Shown piece after piece: positions 1 through 8,770 of a stretch of 64,000 bases of DNA (position 1 is the stretch's first letter; each line of letters begins with the position of its first letter). Below the pieces are notes generated by a model. It ran no database searches. It was not told where the DNA came from and saw nothing but the letters and a program-made list of their open reading frames with translations. Source of the stretch: Rhizobium sp. CG5 (lineage in GTDB: Bacteria > Pseudomonadota > Alphaproteobacteria > Rhizobiales > Rhizobiaceae); NCBI RefSeq assembly GCF_023701945.1, contig NZ_JABAEF010000011.1:1-64000 (forward strand). Reading direction: 5' to 3'. The translations under genes were made by a program, and so were the position numbers.

Positions 1-336
1 CCGGATGTGAGGTTGTATAGGCCCGAGAACCGGGCCGGTAATTGCTATGGGCTCAGACCGTGGATCCGCCGACGAAGGAGAAATTCGATGCCACGCGATT
101 GAACAATTGACAAAAATCCTGATGTGATGGGATACGGTCCCTGCATGCTTCTTTTGACTTTTAAAATCCTGAAAAATGATGACTTTGACATAAACGATCG
201 GGACTTGAAGCAAGGCGCGCCACGTTGTCGGACGCCGTTCGTCTAGCCCGCCTTGGCGCTGACAGTGATTGGAATGGCAATCTACGGGCCTCGATTGCCA
301 TTTGCCTACCGGACGTTTAGCATCTATAATGCGCGA
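1..336. other. Upstream region of AraC-type regulator with a 10-bp direct repeat
   Basis: No gene is supported here. The stretch is more AT-rich than its surroundings towards its right half. AAAATCCTGA occurs twice, at 113-122 and 163-172, exactly 50 bp apart, which is about five helical turns. AraC-family proteins often bind direct repeats, so these are candidate half-sites (inference). A TTGACA hexamer lies at 107-112 but no convincing -10 box follows it. A small GC hairpin (20-25 with 31-36) has no T-tract. Confidence 0.35.
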
Positions 337-1332
337 ATGCTTGACCGTTCGTCCCAATCGTCTTCACCAGATATTCCAGTGGATGCACTGAGCGAAGTCC
401 TGCAAGACTTTCGCTTGAGCGGCGTTAGCTATAGCCGCTGCGAGCTCCGGCACCCATGGAGCATCGCCTTTCCGCAACAACAGCTGCTTCGTTTTCACTT
501 TGTCAGCCAAGGCCCCTGCTGGATCCATACGGCAGCGCTCGGCTGGCAGGAATTGCGCGATGGCGATCTGGTGCTGCTGCCGCAGGGCGTCGCCCATCGA
601 CTTGCCAGTGCGCCTGATGTTGCCGACGCCTCTCTCAACGGATGTCAGGTGACCAAGTTGGGGACCAATGTTTGCGAAGTGGTGCGAGAAGGGACAGGCG
701 CAACAAGCACCCTTTTCTGCGGCTCCATGGCCTTGGGCGTTTGTGCCCTCAATCCCCTGATCAGTTTGATGCCGCCGATCATCAAGGGTTGCGACGTGGC
801 CGGCAATGACCCGATCGTCGGCCCCCTGCTGGCGGCGATGACGGCGGAGGCAACCCATCCACAGATGGGCAGCGCCACGATCTTGTCACGAATGGCGGAC
901 CTGATGACCGCGCGGCTGATCCGCTGCTGGGTCAATTGCACCGGCACCTCGACAATCGGTTGGCTTGCCGCCATCCGCGACCCCAATATCGGCCGCGCCC
1001 TGGCCGCCATGCACCGAGACCCCGGCCATAACTGGACCGTGGAAAGACTCGCTGCCGTGGCAGGTCAATCGCGCTCGATTTTCGCGGAGCGCTTCAGCGC
1101 TGTGTTAGGGGAAGGCGCGGCACACTATCTCGCCCGTCTGCGGATGCAGCTTGCCCGCGAGTTGCTGGGCCAGAACGGTACGTCGGTTGCCGACGTCGCG
1201 ACCCGGTTGGGCTATGAGTCCGAGGCGTCCTTCGCGCGCGCGTTCAAGCGCATCACCGGTGTCTCACCAGGCGTTGTGCGTCGCACAATTCCCGGACGAA
1301 TGGACATGGATTTCGGATTTCAGGGTACATAA
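337..1332 (+). CDS. AraC family transcriptional regulator (cupin_6-type sensor domain)
   Basis: A 331-residue DNA-binding regulator. The N-terminal two thirds resemble the AraC-binding cupin type, with a run rich in RFHFVSQGPCW-like strands followed by GDLVLLPQGVAH. The C-terminal third is a double helix-turn-helix: a WTVERLAAVAG helix, then a second HTH ending in the AraC signature around ADVATRLGYESEASFARAFKR and a GVSPG turn. The frame is open upstream to a TTG at 253, but ATG at 337 (MLDRSS) gives the usual family length and is preferred. The MFS exporter starts 50 bp downstream on the same strand. This regulator/exporter pairing is common in Rhizobiales and suggests control of the exporter. 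The ligand is unknown. Confidence 0.85.
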   Translation: MLDRSSQSSSPDIPVDALSEVLQDFRLSGVSYSRCELRHPWSIAFPQQQLLRFHFVSQGPCWIHTAALGWQELRDGDLVLLPQGVAHRLASAPDVADASLNGCQVTKLGTNVCEVVREGTGATSTLFCGSMALGVCALNPLISLMPPIIKGCDVAGNDPIVGPLLAAMTAEATHPQMGSATILSRMADLMTARLIRCWVNCTGTSTIGWLAAIRDPNIGRALAAMHRDPGHNWTVERLAAVAGQSRSIFAERFSAVLGEGAAHYLARLRMQLARELLGQNGTSVADVATRLGYESEASFARAFKRITGVSPGVVRRTIPGRMDMDFGFQGT

Positions 1333-1355
1333 CATCCGAAAAAACTCGTCTATGA

Positions 1356-1378
1356 AGGTCTCCAACTCTTGGAGACCT
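1356..1378 (+). promoter_or_regulatory. Perfect hairpin covering the MFS ribosome binding site
   Basis: AGGTCTCCAA (1356-1365) and TTGGAGACCT (1369-1378) are perfect inverted arms with a 3-nt loop. The GGAG at 1371-1374, eight bases before the ATG at 1383, is the only plausible Shine-Dalgarno and lies inside the 3' arm. The structure could occlude translation initiation, or the palindrome could be an operator. Confidence 0.6.
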
Positions 1379-1382
1379 CTCA

Positions 1383-2591
1383 ATGACAGATACATCATTC
1401 CAGCTTGAAGGCGCGGTGACAGACACCGACGCCCCTATGTCAGTCGCGTGGAGCCTGGCCACCTGGCTCGCGGTCCTTTCGATGGCGGCCACCAGCTTTG
1501 CCTTAGTGTCGGCCGAGTTCATGCCGGCAGGCATGCTGACACCGATGGCGCGCGATCTCGGCGTCAGCGAGGGCATGGCCGGACAGGTCGTGACGGCCAC
1601 CGCTTCTGTTGGCGCCGTGACGGCTGTATTGAGCAATGTCCTGATTGGCCGCCTGAACCGCAAGACGGTGCTGGTCGGGCTGAGCGCCCTGGCGGTCGGC
1701 TCCAACATTCTGGCTGCGACTGCGACCGATTTTTGGCTCTTATTGTTGGGCCGAGCCGGGCTTGGCATCGCGCTGAGCGCTTTCTGGGCGCTGTCAGTCG
1801 CCGTCGTATCAAGACTGGTCGGCGCCAATGCCACAGGCCGAGGCATGGCGATCGTCACTCTTGGCGTCTCGCTCGCCACGATTGCCGCTCCGTCGATGGG
1901 GGCACTCATCAGCGACTGGTTGGGTTGGCGCAGCGCCATGGCCATGACAGCCGGGCTGGCTGCACTGGCCATGGCGCTGCAGTGGCTCAGTCTGCCGACC
2001 CTGCCTGCAACCACGAGCAACAGCCTTGCCGACGTCTTCCGGCTGACACGGCGGCGTGGCATTCAGATTGGCATGCTTGCTATCCTCTTGCTGATGACGG
2101 GGCACTTCGCCGGCTCGGTCTATGTGCGCCCCTTCCTCGAACAGGTTACGCTGCTATCCACCGGGCCGATTGCCCTGGCGTTGCTCGGATTTGGCATCGC
2201 CGCTGTGATCGGGAACATCGCCGGTGGTCGCATGGCGGACGCCAATATCCGCATTGCCCTTGCAGTCACCGCCGCGCTAATGGCCTTTGCGGCGCTTGCT
2301 TTGGTACTGTGGGGCGAGCATATCGGCGTTGCCTTCGGCTTCGCGGCGCTATGGGGCTTTGCCTTCGGCATGGCGCCGGTGGTTCTGCCGACCAATCTGT
2401 CCCGCGCCGCGCCCGACGCGCTGGAGGCGGCAGGCAGCCTGATGGTGACCTCATTCCAGGTGGCAATCACGATTGGCGCGGTTGTTGGAGGCTATATCGT
2501 CGACACTTATGGCGCGACGGGACCCTTGACTCTGACCGCCATCCTAGCCGCATCGACGGTCGTTCTGGCCCTGCTGCAGCCCCGGAGCTAA
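1383..2591 (+). CDS. MFS transporter, drug/sugar efflux type
   Basis: A 402-residue inner-membrane protein with about 12 predicted hydrophobic helices, which is normal for the major facilitator superfamily. The N-terminal half contains the pattern GVSEGMAGQVVTA and a GRLNRKTV loop between helices 2 and 3, matching the MFS motif A position. This architecture resembles the AraJ/NepI-type proton-driven efflux carriers that export sugars, nucleosides or drugs. It follows the AraC-type regulator and is probably its target. A strong hairpin overlaps its ribosome binding site. The substrate cannot be read from the sequence. Confidence 0.85.
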   Translation: MTDTSFQLEGAVTDTDAPMSVAWSLATWLAVLSMAATSFALVSAEFMPAGMLTPMARDLGVSEGMAGQVVTATASVGAVTAVLSNVLIGRLNRKTVLVGLSALAVGSNILAATATDFWLLLLGRAGLGIALSAFWALSVAVVSRLVGANATGRGMAIVTLGVSLATIAAPSMGALISDWLGWRSAMAMTAGLAALAMALQWLSLPTLPATTSNSLADVFRLTRRRGIQIGMLAILLLMTGHFAGSVYVRPFLEQVTLLSTGPIALALLGFGIAAVIGNIAGGRMADANIRIALAVTAALMAFAALALVLWGEHIGVAFGFAALWGFAFGMAPVVLPTNLSRAAPDALEAAGSLMVTSFQVAITIGAVVGGYIVDTYGATGPLTLTAILAASTVVLALLQPRS

Positions 2592-2769
2592 TCTTGCTCC
2601 TGTTGCGCGGGTAGGCGCATCTGCACGGCGGGTGGCAATATATGGCTGCGCAATGACCGCCGTGCACAAGGGTATCGATCCCCGCGTAACTTCGCAAACC
2701 GTTGAGCGGAATTTGATTCCGTCCGGGTTTGCGGGGCAGCGACAAGTGTTCGCGCGGTGGACGCCTTGA

Positions 2770-2791
2770 AAGGGATCGAACCGACTCCCTT
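2770..2791. terminator. Weak hairpin between convergent genes
   Basis: AAGGGA (2770-2775) can pair with TCCCTT (2786-2791) just downstream of the minus-strand EamA gene's stop codon. There is no clear T-tract on either strand, so a role as bidirectional terminator between the MFS gene and the EamA gene is only a possibility. The rest of 2592-2796 shows nothing recognisable. Confidence 0.25.
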
Positions 2792-2796
2792 GAGAC

Positions 2797-3753
2797 CTAG
2801 ATCGCTTCATGGCCTGGTATTCGATTCCGTTTGAACGCTCCGATCGCGGCAACCACCCCTCCGGTCAAAAGCGCGATCCCGGCAGCCTCCGTCAAAGTGG
2901 GCAGCCGTCCATGCGCCGCGAGCCCGAACACTGATCCGAAAACAGTTTCCGACACGATCAGTTGCGCGCAAAGCGTCACGGGCAATCGTTTCGCCGCCAG
3001 GGTCCAGGCGAGCGCCCCTCCGACCGACGCAAAAATGGCGAGCGACACCCCCCATAGATACAACGCAGCCGCGGCATGCCAGGACAGGCCAAGACGAGGA
3101 ACTTCGAATACGCCCATCATCTGGCCGATCGGAACGAACGCCAGCATTTCCAAACCGCCGCCGGCCATGATCAACGCGGTCCAGACGGCGCCGTCCATGC
3201 CCGGACGCTCCGCGAGCGCCGCCTGGTTTGCAAGACCGAACCAGGTCCAAAGGATGACGGCGGCAATGGCAAGGGGAATGCCGACCATAAGAGACCGCGA
3301 AGCCTGAAGTCCGACCGGTTCAAAAACGCTGATATTGACAAGGGTGAGACCGATCACCGTCAGGGCGAGCGGCACGACCAATCCACGCCATTGCAGGACC
3401 GGCTGGCGCAGATTGCCGGCAATGGCCAAGACGATGGGAACGAGCCCCAGAAATGCCGGCGCCACGACCGGTCCGGCAAAGATGGCGGCGCCGACAACCG
3501 TCAGGAAATAGCCGACATAGCCAATAAACCCGAGCCAGAAGGCCGTCAGCCAATCGCGCAGTGTTAAAAGGCGGACAAGATCCCACTTGAAGGCGAGAAA
3601 TCCGAACCCGATGGCGCCTGAGATGACGAACCGGAAGACGGCGAAATCGAAGACCGAATAGTCGCCGATCACATAGGGAACGACAAAGTTCATCGACCAC
3701 GCCAGGGCGGCCAGCAGCGCTGCCGCGATGCCGATCAGCATGGACCTGGTCAT
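2797..3753 (-). CDS. EamA/DMT family transporter (second of pair)
   Basis: A 318-residue, strongly hydrophobic protein with about 10 membrane segments arranged as two EamA repeats. It opens with a helix of the form IGIAAALLAALAWSMNFVVPY. This is typical of drug/metabolite transporters that export amino acids, nucleosides or other small metabolites. It lies 16 bp downstream of another EamA gene, and both follow a TetR regulator whose gene overlaps the first transporter, so the three form an operon. The two transporters are only distantly alike, so this does not look like a recent tandem duplication. The substrate is unknown. Confidence 0.82.
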   Translation of the reverse strand: MTRSMLIGIAAALLAALAWSMNFVVPYVIGDYSVFDFAVFRFVISGAIGFGFLAFKWDLVRLLTLRDWLTAFWLGFIGYVGYFLTVVGAAIFAGPVVAPAFLGLVPIVLAIAGNLRQPVLQWRGLVVPLALTVIGLTLVNISVFEPVGLQASRSLMVGIPLAIAAVILWTWFGLANQAALAERPGMDGAVWTALIMAGGGLEMLAFVPIGQMMGVFEVPRLGLSWHAAAALYLWGVSLAIFASVGGALAWTLAAKRLPVTLCAQLIVSETVFGSVFGLAAHGRLPTLTEAAGIALLTGGVVAAIGAFKRNRIPGHEAI

Positions 3754-3769
3754 GATCTGCCGCCATCAT

Positions 3770-4606
3770 TCATGAGACACCGAGGCAGATCGCGCCGCCG
3801 GCGACGATGACGCAGGCAACGATCCGCTTCATCGTCAGCGCCTCGCCGAGAAACACGCGCCCGATCAGCACGGCGAACACCACGCTGGTTTCCCTGAGCG
3901 CCGTGATCGGACCGGCGGGGCCAAGAGTAAAGGCGGCGATCACCGCGCCATAGGCGACAAGCGAGACCATCCCACCGCCGATCGCCGTCCAGGTCTCGGG
4001 CGAGCCGATATCCGCCCTCAACCGCCCGCGCATCAGCATGAAGGTTGCGGTCATCAGGATGCCGTAGATCAGGAAAATCCAGATGGCGTAGCTGCGTGCA
4101 TTGCCGGACAGTCGCACGCCGATCGCGTCAACGGTGGCGTAAGCGGCGATGAACAGACCGGTGAGCAGCGCAAACAGGATCGAGGCTGTCGAGGCGCGTG
4201 TCCGGCCAAGCGACAGGCTCATGATGCCAATGGCGACGAGAGCGACGCCGATCGCGCTGCCGGGGCTGAGATGTTCGCCGGCAAAGGCCAGCCCGCCCAG
4301 CGTTACCAGCAGCGGCACGCTGCCACGCACGATCGGATAGACCTGGCCAAGTTCGCCATGCCGATAGGCCGAAACGAGAAAGACGCTATAGCCAACCTGG
4401 AGGCAGGAGGAGAAGAACAGATAGGGCCACGCCGCCGGCAAAGGAAGAGGAAAGACAAGGGCCAGGGGAACAGCGACCACGGCCATCGAAAGGCTCATCA
4501 CCGTTACCGTCCACAGGCGATCGGCGCCGGAGCGCAGAAAGGCGTTCCATGTGGCGTGCAGGACTGCGGCGAAGAGGGCGAGCGCAATGACCGTCGTCGT
4601 CATCAC
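3770..4606 (-). CDS. EamA/DMT family transporter (first of pair)
   Basis: A 278-residue polytopic membrane protein with about 10 hydrophobic segments. The N-terminal helix reads IALALFAAVLHATWNAFLRS, with the small-residue plus Trp/Asn pattern typical of the EamA fold. It probably exports a small metabolite or drug. Its ATG overlaps the stop codon of the upstream TetR gene (ATGA), which indicates translational coupling. TetR-controlled DMT exporters usually respond to a small-molecule inducer. The substrate cannot be deduced. Confidence 0.83.
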   Translation of the reverse strand: MMTTTVIALALFAAVLHATWNAFLRSGADRLWTVTVMSLSMAVVAVPLALVFPLPLPAAWPYLFFSSCLQVGYSVFLVSAYRHGELGQVYPIVRGSVPLLVTLGGLAFAGEHLSPGSAIGVALVAIGIMSLSLGRTRASTASILFALLTGLFIAAYATVDAIGVRLSGNARSYAIWIFLIYGILMTATFMLMRGRLRADIGSPETWTAIGGGMVSLVAYGAVIAAFTLGPAGPITALRETSVVFAVLIGRVFLGEALTMKRIVACVIVAGGAICLGVS

Positions 4607-5184
4607 TGTTGTGCCGGAATAGCAAGAATGCTCGATGCCGCCTGGCGGACATCGCGCATGGCGGCATCGCCCTGCCCCATCTGGGCAAGCAGTGTTGCAC
4701 CTTCGAGCAGCATGAACAGCGCGGTTGCCGCACTTTCCGCCCGATCCGCCGGCATCTCCGCTTCGAGTATGTCCCGCAATCGTTGCCTCAGGCCATCCTT
4801 GTGGCCTGCCACCGCCTGAAACACCGGATGCCGGGCATCGCCGAATTCGGCCAACGCATGCGCGAACAGGCAGCCGTGGAATTCCGGGCTGCGGAACCAG
4901 CGTTCATACCAGTCGAAGATGGTGGCGATCTTCTCGTCCGCCGTGGCCACCGTCGCGGCAAGCTCGTCAAGCTGCGTGTTGAAACGATCCGTCCTGAATC
5001 GCAGAACCTCGACGATCAGACCGTCCTTGCTCGGAAAATGGCGATACATCGTCATCTTCGCCACCTCGGCATCCGCGATGATGCGGTCTATTCCCGTAGC
5101 GTGAAACCCTCCGCTCTTGAACAAGGCATAGGCGGTTTCGATGATGTGCTGGCGCTTGTCGCTGGTGGCAGCTGGTGACGGCAT
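4603..5184 (-). CDS. TetR/AcrR family transcriptional regulator
   Basis: A 193-residue repressor-type protein. Residues about 10-57 form a TetR helix-turn-helix, from KRQHIIETAYALFKSGG through the recognition helix region containing AKMTMYRHFPSKDGL. The C-terminal helical ligand domain is of the TetR_C type often seen with LmrA/YxaF-like regulators. It is the first gene of an operon with two EamA transporters. A near-perfect palindrome 16 bases before its start (5201-5222) is a good autoregulatory operator. The simplest reading is a repressor that releases exporter expression when a ligand binds. Confidence 0.88.
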   Translation of the reverse strand: MPSPAATSDKRQHIIETAYALFKSGGFHATGIDRIIADAEVAKMTMYRHFPSKDGLIVEVLRFRTDRFNTQLDELAATVATADEKIATIFDWYERWFRSPEFHGCLFAHALAEFGDARHPVFQAVAGHKDGLRQRLRDILEAEMPADRAESAATALFMLLEGATLLAQMGQGDAAMRDVRQAASSILAIPAQQ

Positions 5185-5200
5185 GAGGCAAACCCATGAT

Positions 5201-5222
5201 GATGAGACAGGTCTGTATCATC
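5201..5222. promoter_or_regulatory. Putative TetR operator
   Basis: GATGAGACAG and CTGTATCATC are inverted arms with one mismatch in ten, separated by GT. The site lies 16 bp before the TetR start codon, the usual place for TetR autoregulation. No gene occupies 5185-5355. Confidence 0.55.
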
Positions 5223-5355
5223 CTGCGCTGTGTTTTTAATGCCGTCAAGAGCCGCCAGGTAACAGCATCTCTGCTGCGAAACTTTTAAGCGCTGGGACCG
5301 GCGCTTTTTATGGATTTTGCCTCGGCTCTCGCCATCGCCGACAAAGCCCCAGACG

Positions 5356-5988
5356 TCAGGTACCGGCGATCGGTTCCCACCTGCCGTCCCGGCCGGGTGA
5401 AAACTGGGGAATATGGGCAAGGCTGTGGACAAGGGGTTCGTCGGCGCCGAGCGTCGCTTTCCAATCGGCCGCCTCGGTCAGGATCACGCCGATGCCGACG
5501 ACCTCGGCACCCGCCTTGCGCACGAGGTCCAGCGACCCTTTCATGCTGGAGCCGGACGCGACGACGTCGTCAACCACGACGACGCGCTTGCCCTTCAGCA
5601 ACGGAACCGCCGCGCGGTCCAGGAGCAGGCGCTGCTCGCCCTTGGAAGTGATCGACGAAATCCGCTGTTCCAGCGCGTTCGCCAGATGGAGTTTCGGCGA
5701 CTTCTGCAGGATGACATAGGCGTCGAGGCCGAGAGCGCGGGTCACGTCGATGGCAACCGGAATGCCGAGCGTCGCCGCACCGACGATGATGTCGGGCTTA
5801 AGCGGCTTCAGTTTGGCCGCCAGCGCATGTCCGACATGCTCGCCGAACTTCACACCGAGATCGATCACCATCATCAGCGAAATGGCAAAGTCCGACTTGA
5901 TCGCCACGATCGGCAGATCGACGGGCCAGCCGGCGACATCGACCTTCCAGTTCTGTCCGGTTTTCGGGTTTGCGGGGTCAGTGGTCAT
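5356..5988 (-). CDS. Phosphoribosyltransferase family protein, copy 1 (ECF-associated)
   Basis: A 210-residue type I phosphoribosyltransferase. The PRPP-binding loop VVVVDDVVASGSS is clear at about residues 135-147. The overall fold resembles adenine phosphoribosyltransferase, but the N-terminal half (VDLPIVAIKSDFAISLMMVIDLG) is distinctive and shared with the paralogue at 8998-9687. Enzymes of this fold join a nucleobase to PRPP. Its start overlaps the 3' end of the EcfT gene by 11 bp, so it is translated with the transporter. That argues the imported compound, or a product of it, is a base to be salvaged. Which base is not evident. Confidence 0.8.
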   Translation of the reverse strand: MTTDPANPKTGQNWKVDVAGWPVDLPIVAIKSDFAISLMMVIDLGVKFGEHVGHALAAKLKPLKPDIIVGAATLGIPVAIDVTRALGLDAYVILQKSPKLHLANALEQRISSITSKGEQRLLLDRAAVPLLKGKRVVVVDDVVASGSSMKGSLDLVRKAGAEVVGIGVILTEAADWKATLGADEPLVHSLAHIPQFSPGRDGRWEPIAGT

Positions 5989-6658
5989 CGGTTTTGTCCT
6001 TTATGGTCATGCGGGGTTCGACCATCAGGCCGACAATGCGCCAGGTGGTCCGTTTCTGCTTGAGGTCGAAGCCGTAAATGGCAAGTGAAAATGAAATGGC
6101 ATGCGCCATGCGAATAGCCTGGACCAGAAGCGGGATGCCGCGCGCGAGCGCAAACCGCAGTTTCGTTGGCAGGCTCACGTCATCGATCTCCATGCCGCGG
6201 GCACGCTGGGCATCGGCGATGCGCTCGAAATCGTCGCGCAACATCGGAATGATGCCGAAGGTCAACGACAAGACGAGCGTCACGATCGGCGGCAGCCGCG
6301 CGGCACTCGCAGCCGCCAGGATAGAGCCGGGCGTGCTGGTCTCCATCACGAAAAAGAAGGCGGCCGTCGTCGTCACCAGGCGCGCGGCCATGCCAGCCGC
6401 GATCGGCAGGGCTTCGGCCGTCGTTGCGCCCTGCAGCCACAGGTTCACCAGCCAGCTGACAATGACCATGCCCGACAGCAGCAGGGCGCCCTTGATGTAG
6501 CCGCGCAGGCCAGGGACGCCGGCAAGCCACAGGAAGGCGACGGTGAGACCGGCAAATGGCACGCCGAAGCGCCAGCCGGGCACCAGCCAGGCAACCAGCA
6601 TCACGACAAAGGCAAAGGCCAGCTTGATGAAGAAATTGATTTCGTGCAGCCGGTTCAT
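5978..6658 (-). CDS. ecfT: ECF transporter T component (EcfT/CbiQ family)
   Basis: A 226-residue inner-membrane protein with about five to six hydrophobic segments. It carries the EcfT-type cytoplasmic coupling region with Ala-Arg-Gly motifs: DAQRARGMEID, and ALARGIPLLVQAIRMAHAISFS near the C terminus. T components join the ATPases to the substrate-binding S protein and drive its toppling in the membrane. The gene overlaps the ATPase gene by one base and the phosphoribosyltransferase gene by 11. It forms one operon with both and with the S component upstream. Confidence 0.87.
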   Translation of the reverse strand: MNRLHEINFFIKLAFAFVVMLVAWLVPGWRFGVPFAGLTVAFLWLAGVPGLRGYIKGALLLSGMVIVSWLVNLWLQGATTAEALPIAAGMAARLVTTTAAFFFVMETSTPGSILAAASAARLPPIVTLVLSLTFGIIPMLRDDFERIADAQRARGMEIDDVSLPTKLRFALARGIPLLVQAIRMAHAISFSLAIYGFDLKQKRTTWRIVGLMVEPRMTIKDKTDDH

Positions 6659-8178
6659 CAGACCTCTCCGGCCATCTCGCGATAGGGTGCAGGCCAGCCA
6701 AGCTGGCGGAAAGCCGGACTGTCCCAGCCCTCGTCAAGCCCGCCATCAAAGGCGATCACGCCGTCGTCGAGGATCATCATGCGTGTCGCCAAATCGTCTA
6801 CGAGTTCCAGATCGTGCGAGATCAGCATGACGGATCGACCGCTTTCCTTGAGGGTGGCGATGAAAAGTTCGAGCATGCGCCGTCCCTTCAGATCGCGGGC
6901 CAGCAGCGGTTCGTCGACGATGGCGATCAGCGCGCCGGCCGCATCCGCGCAGGCAAGGCCGAGCAGGGCCTGCTGGCGAGCCGACAGGACGAACGGATTG
7001 GCCTCGGCAAAGCCCGACAGGCCGTAGCGCTCGAGCGCCGCCGCAGCCCGCGCGAGAACGTCTGGATCCGTCGAGCTGGCACTTGCGGCGGTGATGGCGA
7101 AGATGACCTCACCGGTCACCGTCATGTTGAACAAGATATGCCGCATGTTCTGCGGGATATAGGCGATCCGGCGCGCCCTGGCGGCCACGGTCCACGCCTG
7201 CGCATTGGTCCCGTCGAGGACGAGCGAGCCGGATGCGGTCTTCTCGAGGCCAAGCATCGCCTTGAAGAGGGTCGTCTTGCCGGCGCCATTGCGACCGATC
7301 AGGGCCAGGACCTCGCCGGCCCGAATGTCGACATCGACACCCCTGAGAACCGGCTGTCCGTCGGGCCGGGCAAGCCGCGTGGTAAGGCCCCGCGCCTCCA
7401 GCAACGACCGGCCGAGGATGGCCGGCGGGCGCAACTTGCGTTGGCGCAGCGGCGGCAGGAGGCCCGCGTCGCGCCAGGCCTCGTCGAGCGGCACAATCTC
7501 GGCAGGGGCAACGGGCCGCGACAGGTGGCGGTCCGACAGCAGCGCGATCCGGTCGATCACCGACAGGAGTGCCAGCGGATCTTGCTCGGACACCAAAAGC
7601 GCCGAGACGGAGCCCGCCACCGTTTGCAGAAGCGCCGCAAGCCGCGCCCGCGCGGCGGGGTCGAGGCCGGTGGTCGGCTCGTCCATCACCAGAATCAAGG
7701 GGTTTGCGGCAAGGGCCGCGGCGATCGCCACCATACGCCGCTCGCCACCCGACAGCGTCAGCACCCGGCGCCCGCGCAGCGCCTCGATCTTGAAGGCCGT
7801 GATCAGCGTGCGCAGCCGCTCGCGGATCGCATGTCTCTCGACGCCCCGGTTTTCGAGAGGAAAGGCAATGACGTCCTCGACGCAGAGATCCCAGAGCTGG
7901 TCGTCAATGTTCTGCGACACGAAGGCGATCGTGGAAAAGAGCTCGGTCTTGTCAAACGCCGCGATCGGACGGCCCATCAGCGTGACCTCGCCGGCATAAT
8001 CGGGGAGCGGCAGCAGGCGCGGGATAAGGCCGGCGACAGCGGCAAGAAACGTCGTCTTGCCGCTGCCGGCCTCGCCGCAGATTAAGAGCCGCTGGCCCTC
8101 TTGCAGATGGCAGTCGGTCTCGGCGATCACGGGATCGGGACCACCGAAACCGAGACGAAGGCTGTTAATCTTGAGCAC
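6658..8178 (-). CDS. ecfA: ECF transporter ATPase with two fused ABC domains
   Basis: A 506-residue protein made of two ABC ATPase domains in one chain. The first has Walker A GEAGSGKTT (about residues 35-43), signature LSGGE and Walker B LILVMDEPTTGLD. The second has Walker A GRNGAGKTT near the middle and a Walker B-like IAIVDEPLLARD. Its signature is degenerate (VLSARQQ rather than LSGGQ). Asymmetric signatures are common in ECF ATPase pairs, where one of two sites may be weak. The fusion replaces the usual EcfA/EcfA' heterodimer. It is placed between the S and T components. Confidence 0.9.
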   Translation of the reverse strand: MLKINSLRLGFGGPDPVIAETDCHLQEGQRLLICGEAGSGKTTFLAAVAGLIPRLLPLPDYAGEVTLMGRPIAAFDKTELFSTIAFVSQNIDDQLWDLCVEDVIAFPLENRGVERHAIRERLRTLITAFKIEALRGRRVLTLSGGERRMVAIAAALAANPLILVMDEPTTGLDPAARARLAALLQTVAGSVSALLVSEQDPLALLSVIDRIALLSDRHLSRPVAPAEIVPLDEAWRDAGLLPPLRQRKLRPPAILGRSLLEARGLTTRLARPDGQPVLRGVDVDIRAGEVLALIGRNGAGKTTLFKAMLGLEKTASGSLVLDGTNAQAWTVAARARRIAYIPQNMRHILFNMTVTGEVIFAITAASASSTDPDVLARAAAALERYGLSGFAEANPFVLSARQQALLGLACADAAGALIAIVDEPLLARDLKGRRMLELFIATLKESGRSVMLISHDLELVDDLATRMMILDDGVIAFDGGLDEGWDSPAFRQLGWPAPYREMAGEV

Positions 8179-8197
8179 GGGATCTTTCCGGTTGGTC

Positions 8198-8770
8198 TCA
8201 GAAGCGCTTGAAGCCGGCCGGATGGGCGCTTTTCAAGATCTTCATGGCCGGGACGATCAGCAGCGGCGTACCGATGACCATGGGCACGATGTCGGACAGG
8301 CCGATATAGCCGAACGCCCACCAGAACGGGAAGATGCCGAGATAGGCAAGACTTGCCGACACGGCAGCGACCATGACGATGCCAACGGCAAGGCATGCGA
8401 GCGCAATCTTCACCAGAACGCTGCGGTCGAAGGCGGTCTTTGCCGGATCGAACAGGAAGCCCGGAACAAGGCCGGTCAGGCCGACCATGATCCCGTCGAC
8501 GATCAGCGAATGGGCAGGAATGAAGGTGCCGGCGAGAAGCGACCAGACAATGGTGCCGAGATAGCCGCAGATGAAGCCGCTGCGCCAGCCGAGCAGGATG
8601 CCGATCAAAGGCGGAAGAAAGGCGAAGATCCGCCATTGGATGACGCCAGGTACCAGCTGGATCGGATTGGCATAGGCCCAGAGTACACCGGTGGCGGCAG
8701 CCGCCACGATGGACAGCACGAGCGGAAAGAGGGTGTTTCCTTCGCTGTGCGAGAGAGTGGTCTGTTGCAT
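8198..8770 (-). CDS. ECF transporter S component (substrate-binding membrane protein)
   Basis: A 190-residue membrane protein with about six hydrophobic segments, the size and shape of an ECF S component. A central stretch (FLPPLIGILLGWRSGFICGYLGTIVWSLLAG) matches the small-residue and glycine pattern of these proteins. S components bind vitamins, metals or base-like precursors with high affinity. The family does not match the well-known riboflavin, biotin, thiamine or cobalt proteins closely enough for me to name a ligand. It is the first gene of the S-A-T-phosphoribosyltransferase operon, which suggests a nucleobase or base-like precursor as substrate (inference). Confidence 0.78.
   Translation of the reverse strand: MQQTTLSHSEGNTLFPLVLSIVAAAATGVLWAYANPIQLVPGVIQWRIFAFLPPLIGILLGWRSGFICGYLGTIVWSLLAGTFIPAHSLIVDGIMVGLTGLVPGFLFDPAKTAFDRSVLVKIALACLAVGIVMVAAVSASLAYLGIFPFWWAFGYIGLSDIVPMVIGTPLLIVPAMKILKSAHPAGFKRF

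Noticed and set aside
2592-2796. tRNA remnant suggested by GGATCGAACC-like string
   Set aside because: No acceptor, D or anticodon stems can be drawn; the string is part of a short hairpin near the convergent gene ends.
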